Shown one piece after another: positions 17,668 through 26,888 of a stretch of DNA of 64,000 bases. This DNA is from an uncultured Aquimarina sp. GTDB lineage: Bacteria; Bacteroidota; Bacteroidia; Flavobacteriales; Flavobacteriaceae. The stretch is from the NCBI GenBank assembly GCA_947500545.1, contig CANMSO010000002.1, forward strand, positions 372,001-436,000, in the 5' to 3' direction. Made by a program: the position numbers and the translations under genes. Below the pieces are notes generated by a model, which saw only the letters and a program-made list of their open reading frames with translations, was not told where the DNA came from and did not search any database. Position 1 is the first letter of the stretch; each line of letters starts with the position of its first letter.

Positions 17668-19124
17668 ACAAGTTTTTCCTGCATCATTACCAATTCTTCT
17701 TTTCCATACGTTTCACATTTTTGTAAGGTGTCTTTAATATCTTCTATAGTGGTTCGGGGATTTATAAGACACATTCTTAGTACAATTTGGCCTTGTAATA
17801 CAGTGGTAACTAGTAGCGCATCTCTTGATGAAACTATTTTGGCAGAAATCTTCTGGTTGATATAATCTAAATCTTGTTCAGATATATCCTCACCTATTGG
17901 GTGATACCTAAAGTTAATTATCGCCAGTGTGGCAGGAGAAATGATTTCCCAATTACTGCTTTTTCTTAATATAGCCTCGGTTTGTTCTGCTAGATCAATA
18001 TTGTATTGGATAGCTTTTTTAAAAGCATCTAATCCAAATGTTTTTAAAGACATATAGAATTTTAATGCACGAAAACGACGAGTTAGTTGAATACCATGAT
18101 CATAAAAGTTAATTTCAGATTCATTACCTTCTATATCTCTTAAATATTCGGGTTTCTCGCTAAAAGTGCCACTCAACCAATTATGATCTTTCACCAATAA
18201 ACAGCCCATTTCATAAGGTTGGAAAAACCACTTATGTGGGTCTACAGTTAATGAATCTGCTCTTTCAATTCCTTTTAAAAATTGTTCTCCACTATTCGCT
18301 AATATCACCGCTGCTCCATAAGCTCCATCTATATGGAACCATAAGTTTTCGTTTTCACATATAGAAGCAATTTCATTAAGAGGGTCTACAGTTCCTGTGT
18401 TTGTCGTTCCAGCCGATGCAATAATGCAAAAAGGTTGTAATCCTTCAAGACGATCTCGTGCAATTGCATTTTTCAATTTATTCAAGGACATTTTAAATTC
18501 CATATCTGTGGGAATAATACGAATCTGTTCTTTCTTAAAGCCTATTACCTTTATTGCTTTAATATTTGATGAATGAGCTTGGTCAGAGAGGTAAATTATT
18601 GCTTTAGAAAAATCATCACCGCATTTTACTCTTCTTGCAGTTACCAGGGCCGTTAAATTAGCCATTGAACCACCACTTGTAAATATACCGCCTCCTTTTT
18701 TTGTGGGAAATTTAAAAATGTCAAGTAACCAGTTCATAGTTAATATTTCTAATTCTGCTGCAGCGGGAGATGCTGCCCAACCACCAGAAAAAATATTAAA
18801 CCCAGTGGCGATAGTATCGGCCATTACGCTTATATAATTGCTAGGCCCGGGAACAAAAGAATATGATTTTGGATGAGATACTATGTTACTGTGCGGAATA
18901 ACCTGGTCCATGACAAAATCCAGAACTTCATTGGCTGGTGAAGGATTATTAGGAATGTCTTCTGTTAATAGAGAATCCATTTCCTCTCTAGAAGCCAAAG
19001 CTACAGGCTTTTTTGAATGCTGAGTTTCGAAGTGATCTACTATATGGTCTATAATCTTATATCCATATTGCTGCATTTCTTCTTTTGATAATCTTAATTT
19101 AGAATTGAGGTCGTTTTTAATCAC
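17664..19124 (-). CDS. Pyridoxal-dependent amino acid decarboxylase (group II)
   Basis: The 486-aa fold-type I PLP enzyme is of the aromatic-L-amino-acid/glutamate decarboxylase group. The Schiff-base lysine is Lys298 in SLTVDPHKWFFQP. Asp266 in FHIDGAYG should contact the pyridine nitrogen, and His184 in SDQAHSS should stack on the ring. GGIFTSGGSMANLTAL binds the phosphate. The N-terminal VSHPKSYSFVPGPSNY segment also fits this group. It would convert an amino acid to its amine plus CO2; the substrate cannot be read from sequence. The start codon is GTG (19124). The usual domain order is complete. Confidence 0.9.
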   Translation of the reverse strand: MIKNDLNSKLRLSKEEMQQYGYKIIDHIVDHFETQHSKKPVALASREEMDSLLTEDIPNNPSPANEVLDFVMDQVIPHSNIVSHPKSYSFVPGPSNYISVMADTIATGFNIFSGGWAASPAAAELEILTMNWLLDIFKFPTKKGGGIFTSGGSMANLTALVTARRVKCGDDFSKAIIYLSDQAHSSNIKAIKVIGFKKEQIRIIPTDMEFKMSLNKLKNAIARDRLEGLQPFCIIASAGTTNTGTVDPLNEIASICENENLWFHIDGAYGAAVILANSGEQFLKGIERADSLTVDPHKWFFQPYEMGCLLVKDHNWLSGTFSEKPEYLRDIEGNESEINFYDHGIQLTRRFRALKFYMSLKTFGLDAFKKAIQYNIDLAEQTEAILRKSSNWEIISPATLAIINFRYHPIGEDISEQDLDYINQKISAKIVSSRDALLVTTVLQGQIVLRMCLINPRTTIEDIKDTLQKCETYGKEELVMMQEKLV

Positions 19125-19229
19125 AGTACTTTAGTTTTATTCCAATAACAAACAAAAATAGTACTATCTCAATAAAATCTACTTGTATAATTCATCAATA
19201 AACCAGTATTCTAATATCACCAAAATGCT

Positions 19230-19862
19230 CTATTCTACTAAAAATTTAATGCCTTGAAAGATAGAAATTATAAGCAAAGCTATTCCTATTATTCTATGAA
19301 GCTTGGTTTTTGAATCCTCTTTGCTCTTGGCCATTTTGTTTCCCCATCTGCTGTAAAAGTATAATGTTCCGATTTTTCCTAAGTAGATTCCAAAAAAGAA
19401 AAGAAAAAGAGAGGATATAGGGTTTTGTACTGTAAGTTCAAAAACGTACTTGTTTGTGAGTGATATTGCTAAGATCCAGTATATGATTACCGGGGGATTT
19501 AATAGCGCTAGAGAAAAACCTGTTATAAATTTGGAGTTTAATAGTTTTGTCTTGCGCTGTTTTAGAGTCAAATTTGTTTTGTTTGCAAGAAACAGGAAAT
19601 ATAAACCAATCAAAAAGAAAGCAACGATAAAAATGATTTGGATCCATTGGTTCATTTGAAAGAAATCAGACAGTTCCATGCTGCAATGCAATGCAAAAAG
19701 TGCTAGTATAACTTCACCAACTCCTGCAGCCAATGCTATATAGGATGCGCTTTTTATATTTTCACGTATAGAAGTATTGATTACAGCCAGGTTGACTGCG
19801 CCAAGAGGTATTGCTCCAATTACAGCAATAAGTGTTCCTAGTAAAAGATATAAAAGTGTCAT
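19230..19862 (-). CDS. LysE family translocator (amino acid exporter)
   Basis: The 210-aa inner-membrane protein has about six hydrophobic helices. The N-terminal LGTLIAVIGAIPLGAVNLAVINTSI contains the conserved PLGAVNL-like turn of LysE/RhtB exporters, and the middle KFITGFSLALLNPPVIIYWI carries the family's NP motif. Members export amino acids or related amines using the proton-motive force. It lies downstream of a short gap from a group II decarboxylase gene on the same strand, so export of its amine product is conceivable, but this is only an inference. Confidence 0.85.
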   Translation of the reverse strand: MTLLYLLLGTLIAVIGAIPLGAVNLAVINTSIRENIKSASYIALAAGVGEVILALFALHCSMELSDFFQMNQWIQIIFIVAFFLIGLYFLFLANKTNLTLKQRKTKLLNSKFITGFSLALLNPPVIIYWILAISLTNKYVFELTVQNPISSLFLFFFGIYLGKIGTLYFYSRWGNKMAKSKEDSKTKLHRIIGIALLIISIFQGIKFLVE

Positions 19863-19920
19863 GAGTCCTTAGTAGGTATTAATTAAATAATCTTACAAAT
19901 GATATCGTTTTATAGAAAAT

Positions 19921-19946
19921 ATAGAAGCGGCAATCGCCGCTTCTAT
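19921..19946 (-). terminator. Hairpin terminator after the secreted-protein cassette
   Basis: An 11-bp perfect GC-containing stem, ATAGAAGCGGC pairing with GCCGCTTCTAT around AATC, lies 53 nt beyond the stop of the 19999 gene on the minus strand. The following T tract is weak (ATTTTC), so termination is likely but not certain. Confidence 0.65.
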
Positions 19947-19998
19947 CCCTAATTTTAAAAAAAAATGATAATCTAAACACATTATGAATTTATTTCTA

Positions 19999-20439
19999 TC
20001 AATAACTGCCGTTTACACCTATTCTCATTTTCTTGATGATTTCTTCAAAATATAGAATAGTCCAGATAATTTTTTCTGTGTCGGCATATGGAACCAATTC
20101 TTCTACAGCTTCATTGGTTGTTTCTAAGTTTTTTTCGGTATTTTCTTTAGTGTTTTTTAATATTTTGACATGACGAGAGTCTTCTTTAATACCAATATCT
20201 CGTAATCTCACACCCGCTTCATTAGTAAGTGATAGAAATGGAAGTATAGTCATAATCTCTTCTATACGGTCTTTATAAAGACTAATAAGTTCTCCTTTTT
20301 TCAAGTCTTCCAAATCACCAATTGTGTGAAACTTATTGATCTGTGATTTTGGAGTAAAAAATACAGCTTCATTAGCTTGTTGTGCAAAAGTTGTATTTAT
20401 TAATAAAATTAAGATAAAACAGGTTGTGTATCTAAACAT
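19999..20439 (-). CDS. Secreted protein, second gene of duplicated cassette (copy 1)
   Basis: The 146-aa protein has a signal peptide (MFRYTTCFILILLINTTFAQ). The mature part is predicted helical and charged. It is clearly paralogous to the product of 22324-22761: both share the patterns FHTI-DLE-L-KGELI-LY, ILPFLSLTNEAGVRL and VPYADTEKIIWTILYFEE, with the same length and near-identical C-termini. I recognise no known family or catalytic residues. In each copy the gene lies directly downstream of a beta-helix gene, so the two products are expected to work as a pair outside the inner membrane (inference). Confidence 0.78.
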   Translation of the reverse strand: MFRYTTCFILILLINTTFAQQANEAVFFTPKSQINKFHTIGDLEDLKKGELISLYKDRIEEIMTILPFLSLTNEAGVRLRDIGIKEDSRHVKILKNTKENTEKNLETTNEAVEELVPYADTEKIIWTILYFEEIIKKMRIGVNGSY

Positions 20440-20504
20440 AATAGTATAATCTAAATTGAGTTTGTCTTGATTTCATATTATTCAACGAAATCAATTCGAA
20501 CTTT

Positions 20505-21782
20505 TTATTGCATAACCATGTAGTTATTCAATGATTGTTTTAATTGAAATTTTGGAGCAACATTACTTATAGGGTCATTAAATAAATCCTTCACGCCTAC
20601 AAAATTTTTAGTGAATCTATTGTATTTAAGAATATCAAGAGATCCCTTTTCAATTGATTGATGCACAACATCAACACCGTCTCCATGAATATTAAAGAAA
20701 CTATTATCCATCATAAATGCTCTCTGAATTACCGCTAATGAGGTATAAGATTTATCAAATTGTACCACATCAGAAAATCCAGAAATTTTAGAATTGTGAA
20801 TATAAGTCAATGCAGAATTGGATGCAGAGATAGCAGAGGCCGTATGTTGATAATTGGTTTTATCAGATAAGTTGATAAGTGTAGCATTGGATATAGTTAC
20901 ATCTGTAACCGCGTTAGGCCTGATGTATCCCAAGTCTTTATTGTATCCATCTATTTCTATAGCATAAGAACCTTCTGGGCTAGTTACATAAGGATGTCGT
21001 ATTGCAATAATGTTGTTCAGATCACCTTTAAAACCCTCAGCAATTTGATAGTCATTTTGCTGTGCTTTTAGGGAAATTAGATTTCGTAAATTATTTTTAC
21101 CTCCTTGAATGTTATATGAATCTTGACCAGAGTAGCTTACCATAATGTTGTCAATGATAGAAGCTGAACCTATGCCATATAATGAAAGACCATTTGATCC
21201 TTGTTTTCTTTTTATTGTATTACCGGCAAATTCAATTCTTACATGACTTAGTATGGTCGTTTGTTCATCCTGTAAATCTCCACCATATATTGAGAATTGC
21301 GGATTAAAATTACCTTTAATAATACCATTTCCTGAAACGGTGTTTATTTTTCCTGATCCTGCGATAATTATACCTCCCCAATCACCATTGCTTCTTGATT
21401 TTGGTCCTTTGTTTGATGTGAAAATAATTGGGTAAGCTTTTGTTCCTGAGGCAATTAACTTAGACCCTTTGGTTATAATGAGATTAGCAGGGTTTTTATG
21501 ATCACATCTAATTATTGTGCCTTCTTGAATTGTTAGGGAAGCGCCACTGGTAACATATACATCACCTGACATTAAATACACAATGTCATTTCTTAGGTAT
21601 GTATGGTTTGCTATAATGTTTGGTAGTTTCTCTTCGGCTGTTGGATAATCTGTTTTGTTAGGAGAGAAGTTAGTCCATCCTTTTATCCATTTCTCGCTAT
21701 CTTGACTGAAATCTTGTGCTGTAGTAATGTGTGATAAAAACAATAATATAAAAGCTGTAATAAAAGAACATCTTTTTTTCAT
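20505..21782 (-). CDS. Secreted right-handed beta-helix-like protein (copy 1)
   Basis: The 425-aa protein has an N-terminal signal peptide (MKKRCSFITAFILLFLSHIT). Its body has the turn-by-turn pattern of a parallel beta-helix: VYVTSGASLTIQEGTIIRCD, KGSKLIASGTKAYPIIFTS, GDWGGIIIAGSGKINTVSG, and later NATLINLSDKTNYQHTAS. A G-x-WGGI-IAG motif of this kind is found in many Bacteroidota cell-surface proteins. No catalytic residues are recognisable, so it may be a binding or adhesive protein. It is paralogous to the 22795-24063 product and is followed 65 nt later by the helical partner gene. Confidence 0.8.
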   Translation of the reverse strand: MKKRCSFITAFILLFLSHITTAQDFSQDSEKWIKGWTNFSPNKTDYPTAEEKLPNIIANHTYLRNDIVYLMSGDVYVTSGASLTIQEGTIIRCDHKNPANLIITKGSKLIASGTKAYPIIFTSNKGPKSRSNGDWGGIIIAGSGKINTVSGNGIIKGNFNPQFSIYGGDLQDEQTTILSHVRIEFAGNTIKRKQGSNGLSLYGIGSASIIDNIMVSYSGQDSYNIQGGKNNLRNLISLKAQQNDYQIAEGFKGDLNNIIAIRHPYVTSPEGSYAIEIDGYNKDLGYIRPNAVTDVTISNATLINLSDKTNYQHTASAISASNSALTYIHNSKISGFSDVVQFDKSYTSLAVIQRAFMMDNSFFNIHGDGVDVVHQSIEKGSLDILKYNRFTKNFVGVKDLFNDPISNVAPKFQLKQSLNNYMVMQ

Positions 21783-22323
21783 AATAGTTTATTTGGGGTT
21801 AAAACTACTGGAGGAAATTTCTTTCTTCCAATTTTGGGATTACTAAGTTATATTAGTTTTGTTAAAATTGGTTACGCTTTTACCGTAAACTTTGTACGTT
21901 TGTCGTTTGTTTTAGCTAAATTGGGATAGTGTTGTGAGTAAAATTCCTACATACGGAATACCTATCTGTTTGAAAACCAAAAAATTAAGTAATGTTTAGG
22001 TTTTTGTATAGATTACTGAACAAAATTAACTTTTTTATGAAAATTTTTAAGATAAAGGGGATTTTTCCCTCTTTTTTTACTTGTTTTTTTAGTTTAAAAT
22101 TACTTTTGAACAAGAAAAAAAATCATTTTACAGTATAACTGACTAATTTTTAGTCGTAAAGATTGCTTTCTGTGAAGTAAAACTTCATGTTAATCAAGAG
22201 GAGTGAATAGATATGTTTTAATTGAGTGATTATGTTAAAAGTATAATTAGGGTTTCCGAATAAAAAAAGCAGCCTATTTCTGCTGCTTTTTTATAAATTG
22301 TAAATGTTATATAATTTTATTCC
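21783..22323. other. 541-nt intergenic region between the two cassette copies
   Basis: It is T-rich on the plus strand and holds no convincing gene. It contains TTTTACCGTAAA at 21878-21889 (also found at 15149-15160) and, at its right end, the terminator of the upstream copy (22262-22292). A TAATTTTG box on the minus strand (22028-22021) could be a -7 element of the downstream cassette, but it lies about 240 nt from that ATG. Nothing else is seen. Confidence 0.45.
22262..22292 (-). terminator. Terminator after cassette copy 2
   Basis: An 11-bp perfect stem, AAAAAAGCAGC pairing with GCTGCTTTTTT around an 8-nt loop, has T runs on both strands and lies 32 nt after the stop of the 22324 gene. 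It separates copy 2 from copy 1. Confidence 0.85.
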
Positions 22324-22761
22324 CTAGAAGTTTCCATCGGCACCTATCCTTATTTTCTTAATAACTTCTTCGAAGTATAAGATCGCCCAAATAATTTTTT
22401 CTGTATCTGCATAAGGAATAAATTCAGAAATTAACTCTTCGGTACCTTCAAAAGTTTTTGTGGTAGTGTCGTGATGCTTGTCTAGAGATTTCAAATGATC
22501 AGAGTCCTCCTTGATTCCTATGTCTGATAATTTTACTCCAGCTTCATTTGTGAGTGCGAGATAAGGAAGAATAATTGTTATTTCTTTAACACGTTCGGTA
22601 TATAATTTTATTAAGTCTCCTTTGCGTAAGTTTTCTAGCTCATCAATCGTGTGAAATTTTCCGATTAAAGTGTTTTGGTCAAAAAAAACATTCTTTTTGG
22701 ATTGAGCGTTACTAAGAGTAATTGTAAAAAGAGTAAGAATTGCAATACTAAATAATTTCAT
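22324..22761 (-). CDS. Secreted protein, second gene of duplicated cassette (copy 2)
   Basis: The 145-aa paralogue of the 19999-20439 product has a signal peptide (MKLFSIAILTLFTITLSNAQ), then FFDQNTLIGKFHTIDELENL, ILPYLALTNEAGVKL and IPYADTEKIIWAILYFEE. Conservation is strongest around NEAGV-L-DIGIKED and the C-terminal YADTEKIIW-ILYFEE, so those parts are probably functional. No recognised family. It follows the 22795 beta-helix gene by 33 nt, the same order as in copy 1, and ends at its own terminator. Confidence 0.78.
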   Translation of the reverse strand: MKLFSIAILTLFTITLSNAQSKKNVFFDQNTLIGKFHTIDELENLRKGDLIKLYTERVKEITIILPYLALTNEAGVKLSDIGIKEDSDHLKSLDKHHDTTTKTFEGTEELISEFIPYADTEKIIWAILYFEEVIKKIRIGADGNF

Positions 22762-22794
22762 TTTTGTTATTTTTTTTACTGTAAATACCCAAAC

Positions 22795-24063
22795 TTACTG
22801 CATTACGGTATAGTTATCAGAGTCCTTAAGTGTAAATTTTGGGTTTTTCTTGTTTAATGGATCGGTGAATAAGTCATCTGCACTTTTGAAGTGATTTGTA
22901 TACATATTATATTTAAGTAATTCCTTATCGCTTTCTTGAAGCTTGTGTTCTGATAATATGGTTTCTGCATGTATATTAAAAATACTATTATCCAACAGAA
23001 AATGATTTTCAAGATCAGTATATGATTGATACGATTTATCAAACTTAACGACATTAGCGAAACCTGATATTTGAGACTCTGTTATCGTTAGCTTTGCTAG
23101 ATTTTTTGATGAAATTGCAGCAATTGTGTGTTGATAATTGCTTTGATCTGATAAGTTTATCAATGTTGCATTTCTTAGGGTTATATCTGATAAAGATTCT
23201 AAGGAGACGTAACCTTCCTTTTTGTCATAACCATCTGCTTCGATAACATATGAACCACTAATGTCACTAATGTATGGATGTCTTAAAGCTATAATATTGC
23301 TCAGTTCTCCTTTACATCCCAACGTGAAATCATAATCATCATCCTTTGCTTTATAAGATATTAGGTTGTGCATAGTTATGTTACCTCCAAAACACTCAAA
23401 AGAGTCATCCGCAGAATAGCTTACCATAACGTTATTGATGATTGAATTTTTGCCAAGGGCATAAAGCGATAATCCATTTAGCTCTATTGATTTATTAATC
23501 TTTTTACCCGCAAATTCTATTCTTATATATGACATCTCAACGGTAGCTTCATTTTCTTGCGTGCCCCCATACATAGAGTGCTGAGGTAGAAAATTTCCTT
23601 CGATAACTTTGGAAACAGAGGGTGAATTAATTTTACCTGAACCAGCAATGACAATTCCTCCCCAATCACCAGATTTTCGAGACTTTGGGGCTCTGCTAGA
23701 TGTAAAAACTATCGGAAATCCTCTTGAGCCGTTAGCTATTAATTTTGCTCCTCTGGTTATTATTAAACTTGTGGCATCTTCAATGTCGCATCTTATTATT
23801 GTTCCTTCTTGTATGGTAAGGGTTGCATTATTGGTTACATAAACATTTCCTGACATAAGGTAGGTAACATCATTGCTCAGGTACGAGTCAGAATCAATAA
23901 TATTTGGAAGCCTTTCTTCTGGTTCTGGGTATTCCTTATGGTTAGGATCAAAATTTGTCCATCCTTTTATCCATTTCATTTGATTATCAATGTTTTCTGT
24001 TTGTGAAAACGAAAAAATAGAAAATGAATAAAAAAGAACAAGCAATGCAAAATTCAATTTCAT
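22795..24063 (-). CDS. Secreted right-handed beta-helix-like protein (copy 2)
   Basis: The 422-aa exported protein is homologous along its whole length to the 20505-21782 product: MKWIKGWTNFDPN, EERLPNIID, NVYVTNNATLTIQEGTIIRC, SGDWGGIVIAGSGKIN, and the shared ending DNYTVMQ. I chose the ATG at 24063 because it gives a normal signal peptide (MKLNFALLVLFYSF), and the paralogue begins at the equivalent place. The ATG at 24081 would add six residues. The beta-helix-like repeats suggest a binding or surface role. No active site is recognised. Confidence 0.8.
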   Translation of the reverse strand: MKLNFALLVLFYSFSIFSFSQTENIDNQMKWIKGWTNFDPNHKEYPEPEERLPNIIDSDSYLSNDVTYLMSGNVYVTNNATLTIQEGTIIRCDIEDATSLIITRGAKLIANGSRGFPIVFTSSRAPKSRKSGDWGGIVIAGSGKINSPSVSKVIEGNFLPQHSMYGGTQENEATVEMSYIRIEFAGKKINKSIELNGLSLYALGKNSIINNVMVSYSADDSFECFGGNITMHNLISYKAKDDDYDFTLGCKGELSNIIALRHPYISDISGSYVIEADGYDKKEGYVSLESLSDITLRNATLINLSDQSNYQHTIAAISSKNLAKLTITESQISGFANVVKFDKSYQSYTDLENHFLLDNSIFNIHAETILSEHKLQESDKELLKYNMYTNHFKSADDLFTDPLNKKNPKFTLKDSDNYTVMQ

Positions 24064-24180
24064 AACTATGGGGTATTTCATTTTGGGTTCAAAAGTTACA
24101 GCTATTCAGGTACTAACTGATAAGCATAACTTTACTAAAATGTTAACCTAGTTTTAATGAAATTATTGCATAAAAATAGC

Positions 24181-26811
24181 TTATTTATTTCCTGTTTTTG
24201 TAGTATCTTTTTTCTTCTTCTTGCCTAGAAAACCGCCTAGGATATTTTTAGCAGTATTTTTTAAAGTTTCTTCAGTGTTTTTAGAACCTTCAGTTTTGGT
24301 AGAGTCTCCTTGTTTTTTGGAACCTCCTAGTAGGTCGGTTATTGCTTGTTGACCTTTACTAACTATTTGATCTTTTGCTTTTTCCTTTTGTTTACTGACA
24401 ATTTGTTGTGTAAGTTGCTTTACTGCCTTACCAGTATTTAAATCGATTTTTGGGTTGGTAAAATTCCCAGAAATTCCAATAGGAAGCCCAACAGTCATGG
24501 TGTTGGCTTCTTGTTCATTAAGCTGAGAAATCAAACTCCCAGCTTCGCTGCCTAAGTACTTGGCAGGAACATCTACCGTTAGGTTATAATTCATACTTCG
24601 GTCAAAGCTATGATCTCCTCCGGCTGTTATTTTTATTCCTTCTACATCAAATTCAAAAGGTTTTACATTAATCTTTCCATCATCAAAACTAAGATTGGTT
24701 TTAATATCCTTAAGGTTTAGTTTATCTAGTTCAACAAAATTAAGCTGACTATTTAATTTTGATAAAAGCGGAGTTTTGGTTGTGGATACTTGTGCGTTCA
24801 GGATTTCGGCTAATGCACTTCCTTTTAATGAAGTTAAAACAGGAGTTAGATCTTCATTTAAATTCCCGTTTAGGTTTAGCTGTGTTGTAAGATTACCTGT
24901 TAATGCTTGGGCGATTGGTGCTAAGCCTTTTATTAATTCTAGATTATTAAAAGACTTAACGATATCAATTTGACTTAAATCTAATGCCATCTTAAACGTT
25001 GGGACCTTTGATTTTGTAGATACATTCCCATTAATTGCCATACCACCATCAAAGATATTGGATGTTACATTTTGCAAGTACGCCGTTTCATCTTTTATCT
25101 TTACAGTTCCCTTTGTGTTTTGCAATACTAAATTGTCATATAAAACTTTTTTAGTGTCAAAATTCAATGTTGCATCCAGAAAAGATGGGATTCTCATGGT
25201 TTCATCCTCTGTAGTTTCTGCGTTGTTTGTTTCTTCTTCTGTTTCATTGACCATGAAATCATTTACGGCAAAAACGTTAGAGTTTACATCAAAATTTCCC
25301 TTTAAATCTTGTTTTGCAAATAGGAATCCCATAAGGTTTGTTATTGTTCCTGTTGCTGCTAAATCTGATTTTCCCGTAGTTGCTTGTATCTCATCTAGAG
25401 TTATTGTTTCTGGATTGAAGCTTACATTCGCTTTTTTAATTTTTATTTCATTTGGTAACTCATCTGAGGCATAAGTGAACCCAGAAACACTTGCTGTACC
25501 AGAACTTTTTACATTTTGATATTGTTCTTTTTCCAAGGATTGCATATCAAAATGAGTTTTGATATCTGCGTTTACAATACCGTTCAGTTTCTCCTCTAGT
25601 TGCAATGGGTACGCTTGATTTAGATTTTGAAGATTTAATGTGCCTTTTAGCATCATATCCACAATCATGTTCTTGGTAATATTTCTTAAACTACCTTTTG
25701 CTGCAAATGAATCCTGATCGATTTTAAAAGTAAGATTACCAATCTTTATGTAGGTGTCATCTACCAAACCGGTTTCATTCTTGATTTGTGTATCGATGTT
25801 AATGTTTTTAACCCCTTTAGGTAAGTCCGGGTATTTAAAAGAGGCATTATTTGAAGCGATTTTAATATCCATTTTTGGGATATAAGTATCGTCTGATTTT
25901 CCTTTTATTATTCCGTTAATAGAAAAATCCCCGCTAGTTTTAACTCCATCAAGGTTTTTGGCATAAACCTCGGGAATGACTGCAAGAAAATTTTTGAAAT
26001 CTGAAGAAGGTGTTTTAAAACTTAGATCTACATCGGTATATTTCTCGAATAGTTGCACAAATCCAGTGAATTCAAGAGGTAGTCGATTAATTAGTCCTTT
26101 ATTTTCTCTGAAGGAATACCGCTGATTTTTAAGATCTAATTCTATTTCGGCATCAAGCTGCAACTTGTTTTTATTTAGATATTTGGTGCCGTCAAGACCA
26201 AAAGATGCCTCGGCATTAGTTTTAGTATTTAAAATAACTTTATCTCCAGATACCGATCCGTCACCGCTGTGATTTAGGCCAGTCATTTCTAAAATAGTTT
26301 TGCTTACATCGTCCTGGTATAAGATCTTGCTATCATTAATTTCATAATGCTCCAAAGCAAAAGTGAAGGAACCACTTTCTTCAGTAGGGGGGTCTACAAC
26401 ATTTTCTTGTTTTTTACCAATATCAAAATTAGAATCCCCAAGAGAATCTGTCTTAATAGCAATGTTGGCTTCGTCTATTATTATTTTTTGAACACTTATT
26501 GCCTCAGTCGCATCTTTGAATAATTCATTTACAGACATATCCAAGGCAATTCTTTTTGAATAGGCCAAGGTATCCCCCTCAAATGGTGCATGATTAATAA
26601 TAGAGAGTTCATCAATAATTACCGAAGCTTGAGGGAAACTTCGTAAAAGACTAATATCTATATCTGCAAAATCAACTTTTGCATCAACATGTTCGTTAAC
26701 TAGGTAGCGTACTTTATCTTGAATAGTCCCTTTAAACAAAAACGGAACAGAAATGACTCCAATAATCAACAGTAATAAAACAATACCAAGAATTTTGAGG
26801 GCTTTTTTCAT
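24181..26811 (-). CDS. AsmA family protein
   Basis: The 876-aa protein has one N-terminal membrane anchor (residues 5-25, LKILGIVLLLLIIGVISVPF) and a very long beta-rich periplasmic body ending in a C-terminal AsmA-like domain (ALAEILNAQVSTTKTPLLSKL, LKDIKTNLSFDDGKINVKPF). The N-terminus shows VDFADIDISLLRSFPQASV, the typical AsmA opening. Members are related to bridge-like lipid-transfer proteins acting between inner and outer membranes. The last 60 residues are a Lys/Thr/Gly-rich low-complexity tail (LGKKKKKDTTKTGNK). It is complete, at a normal length for flavobacterial AsmA proteins. Confidence 0.88.
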   Translation of the reverse strand: MKKALKILGIVLLLLIIGVISVPFLFKGTIQDKVRYLVNEHVDAKVDFADIDISLLRSFPQASVIIDELSIINHAPFEGDTLAYSKRIALDMSVNELFKDATEAISVQKIIIDEANIAIKTDSLGDSNFDIGKKQENVVDPPTEESGSFTFALEHYEINDSKILYQDDVSKTILEMTGLNHSGDGSVSGDKVILNTKTNAEASFGLDGTKYLNKNKLQLDAEIELDLKNQRYSFRENKGLINRLPLEFTGFVQLFEKYTDVDLSFKTPSSDFKNFLAVIPEVYAKNLDGVKTSGDFSINGIIKGKSDDTYIPKMDIKIASNNASFKYPDLPKGVKNINIDTQIKNETGLVDDTYIKIGNLTFKIDQDSFAAKGSLRNITKNMIVDMMLKGTLNLQNLNQAYPLQLEEKLNGIVNADIKTHFDMQSLEKEQYQNVKSSGTASVSGFTYASDELPNEIKIKKANVSFNPETITLDEIQATTGKSDLAATGTITNLMGFLFAKQDLKGNFDVNSNVFAVNDFMVNETEEETNNAETTEDETMRIPSFLDATLNFDTKKVLYDNLVLQNTKGTVKIKDETAYLQNVTSNIFDGGMAINGNVSTKSKVPTFKMALDLSQIDIVKSFNNLELIKGLAPIAQALTGNLTTQLNLNGNLNEDLTPVLTSLKGSALAEILNAQVSTTKTPLLSKLNSQLNFVELDKLNLKDIKTNLSFDDGKINVKPFEFDVEGIKITAGGDHSFDRSMNYNLTVDVPAKYLGSEAGSLISQLNEQEANTMTVGLPIGISGNFTNPKIDLNTGKAVKQLTQQIVSKQKEKAKDQIVSKGQQAITDLLGGSKKQGDSTKTEGSKNTEETLKNTAKNILGGFLGKKKKKDTTKTGNK

Positions 26812-26888
26812 GATTGTAAGGCTTTTTTATAAAGTAACGGATTGCAAAGATACCATGTTGCTTTTTTTAAGTTAACTATTTGTTAGAT

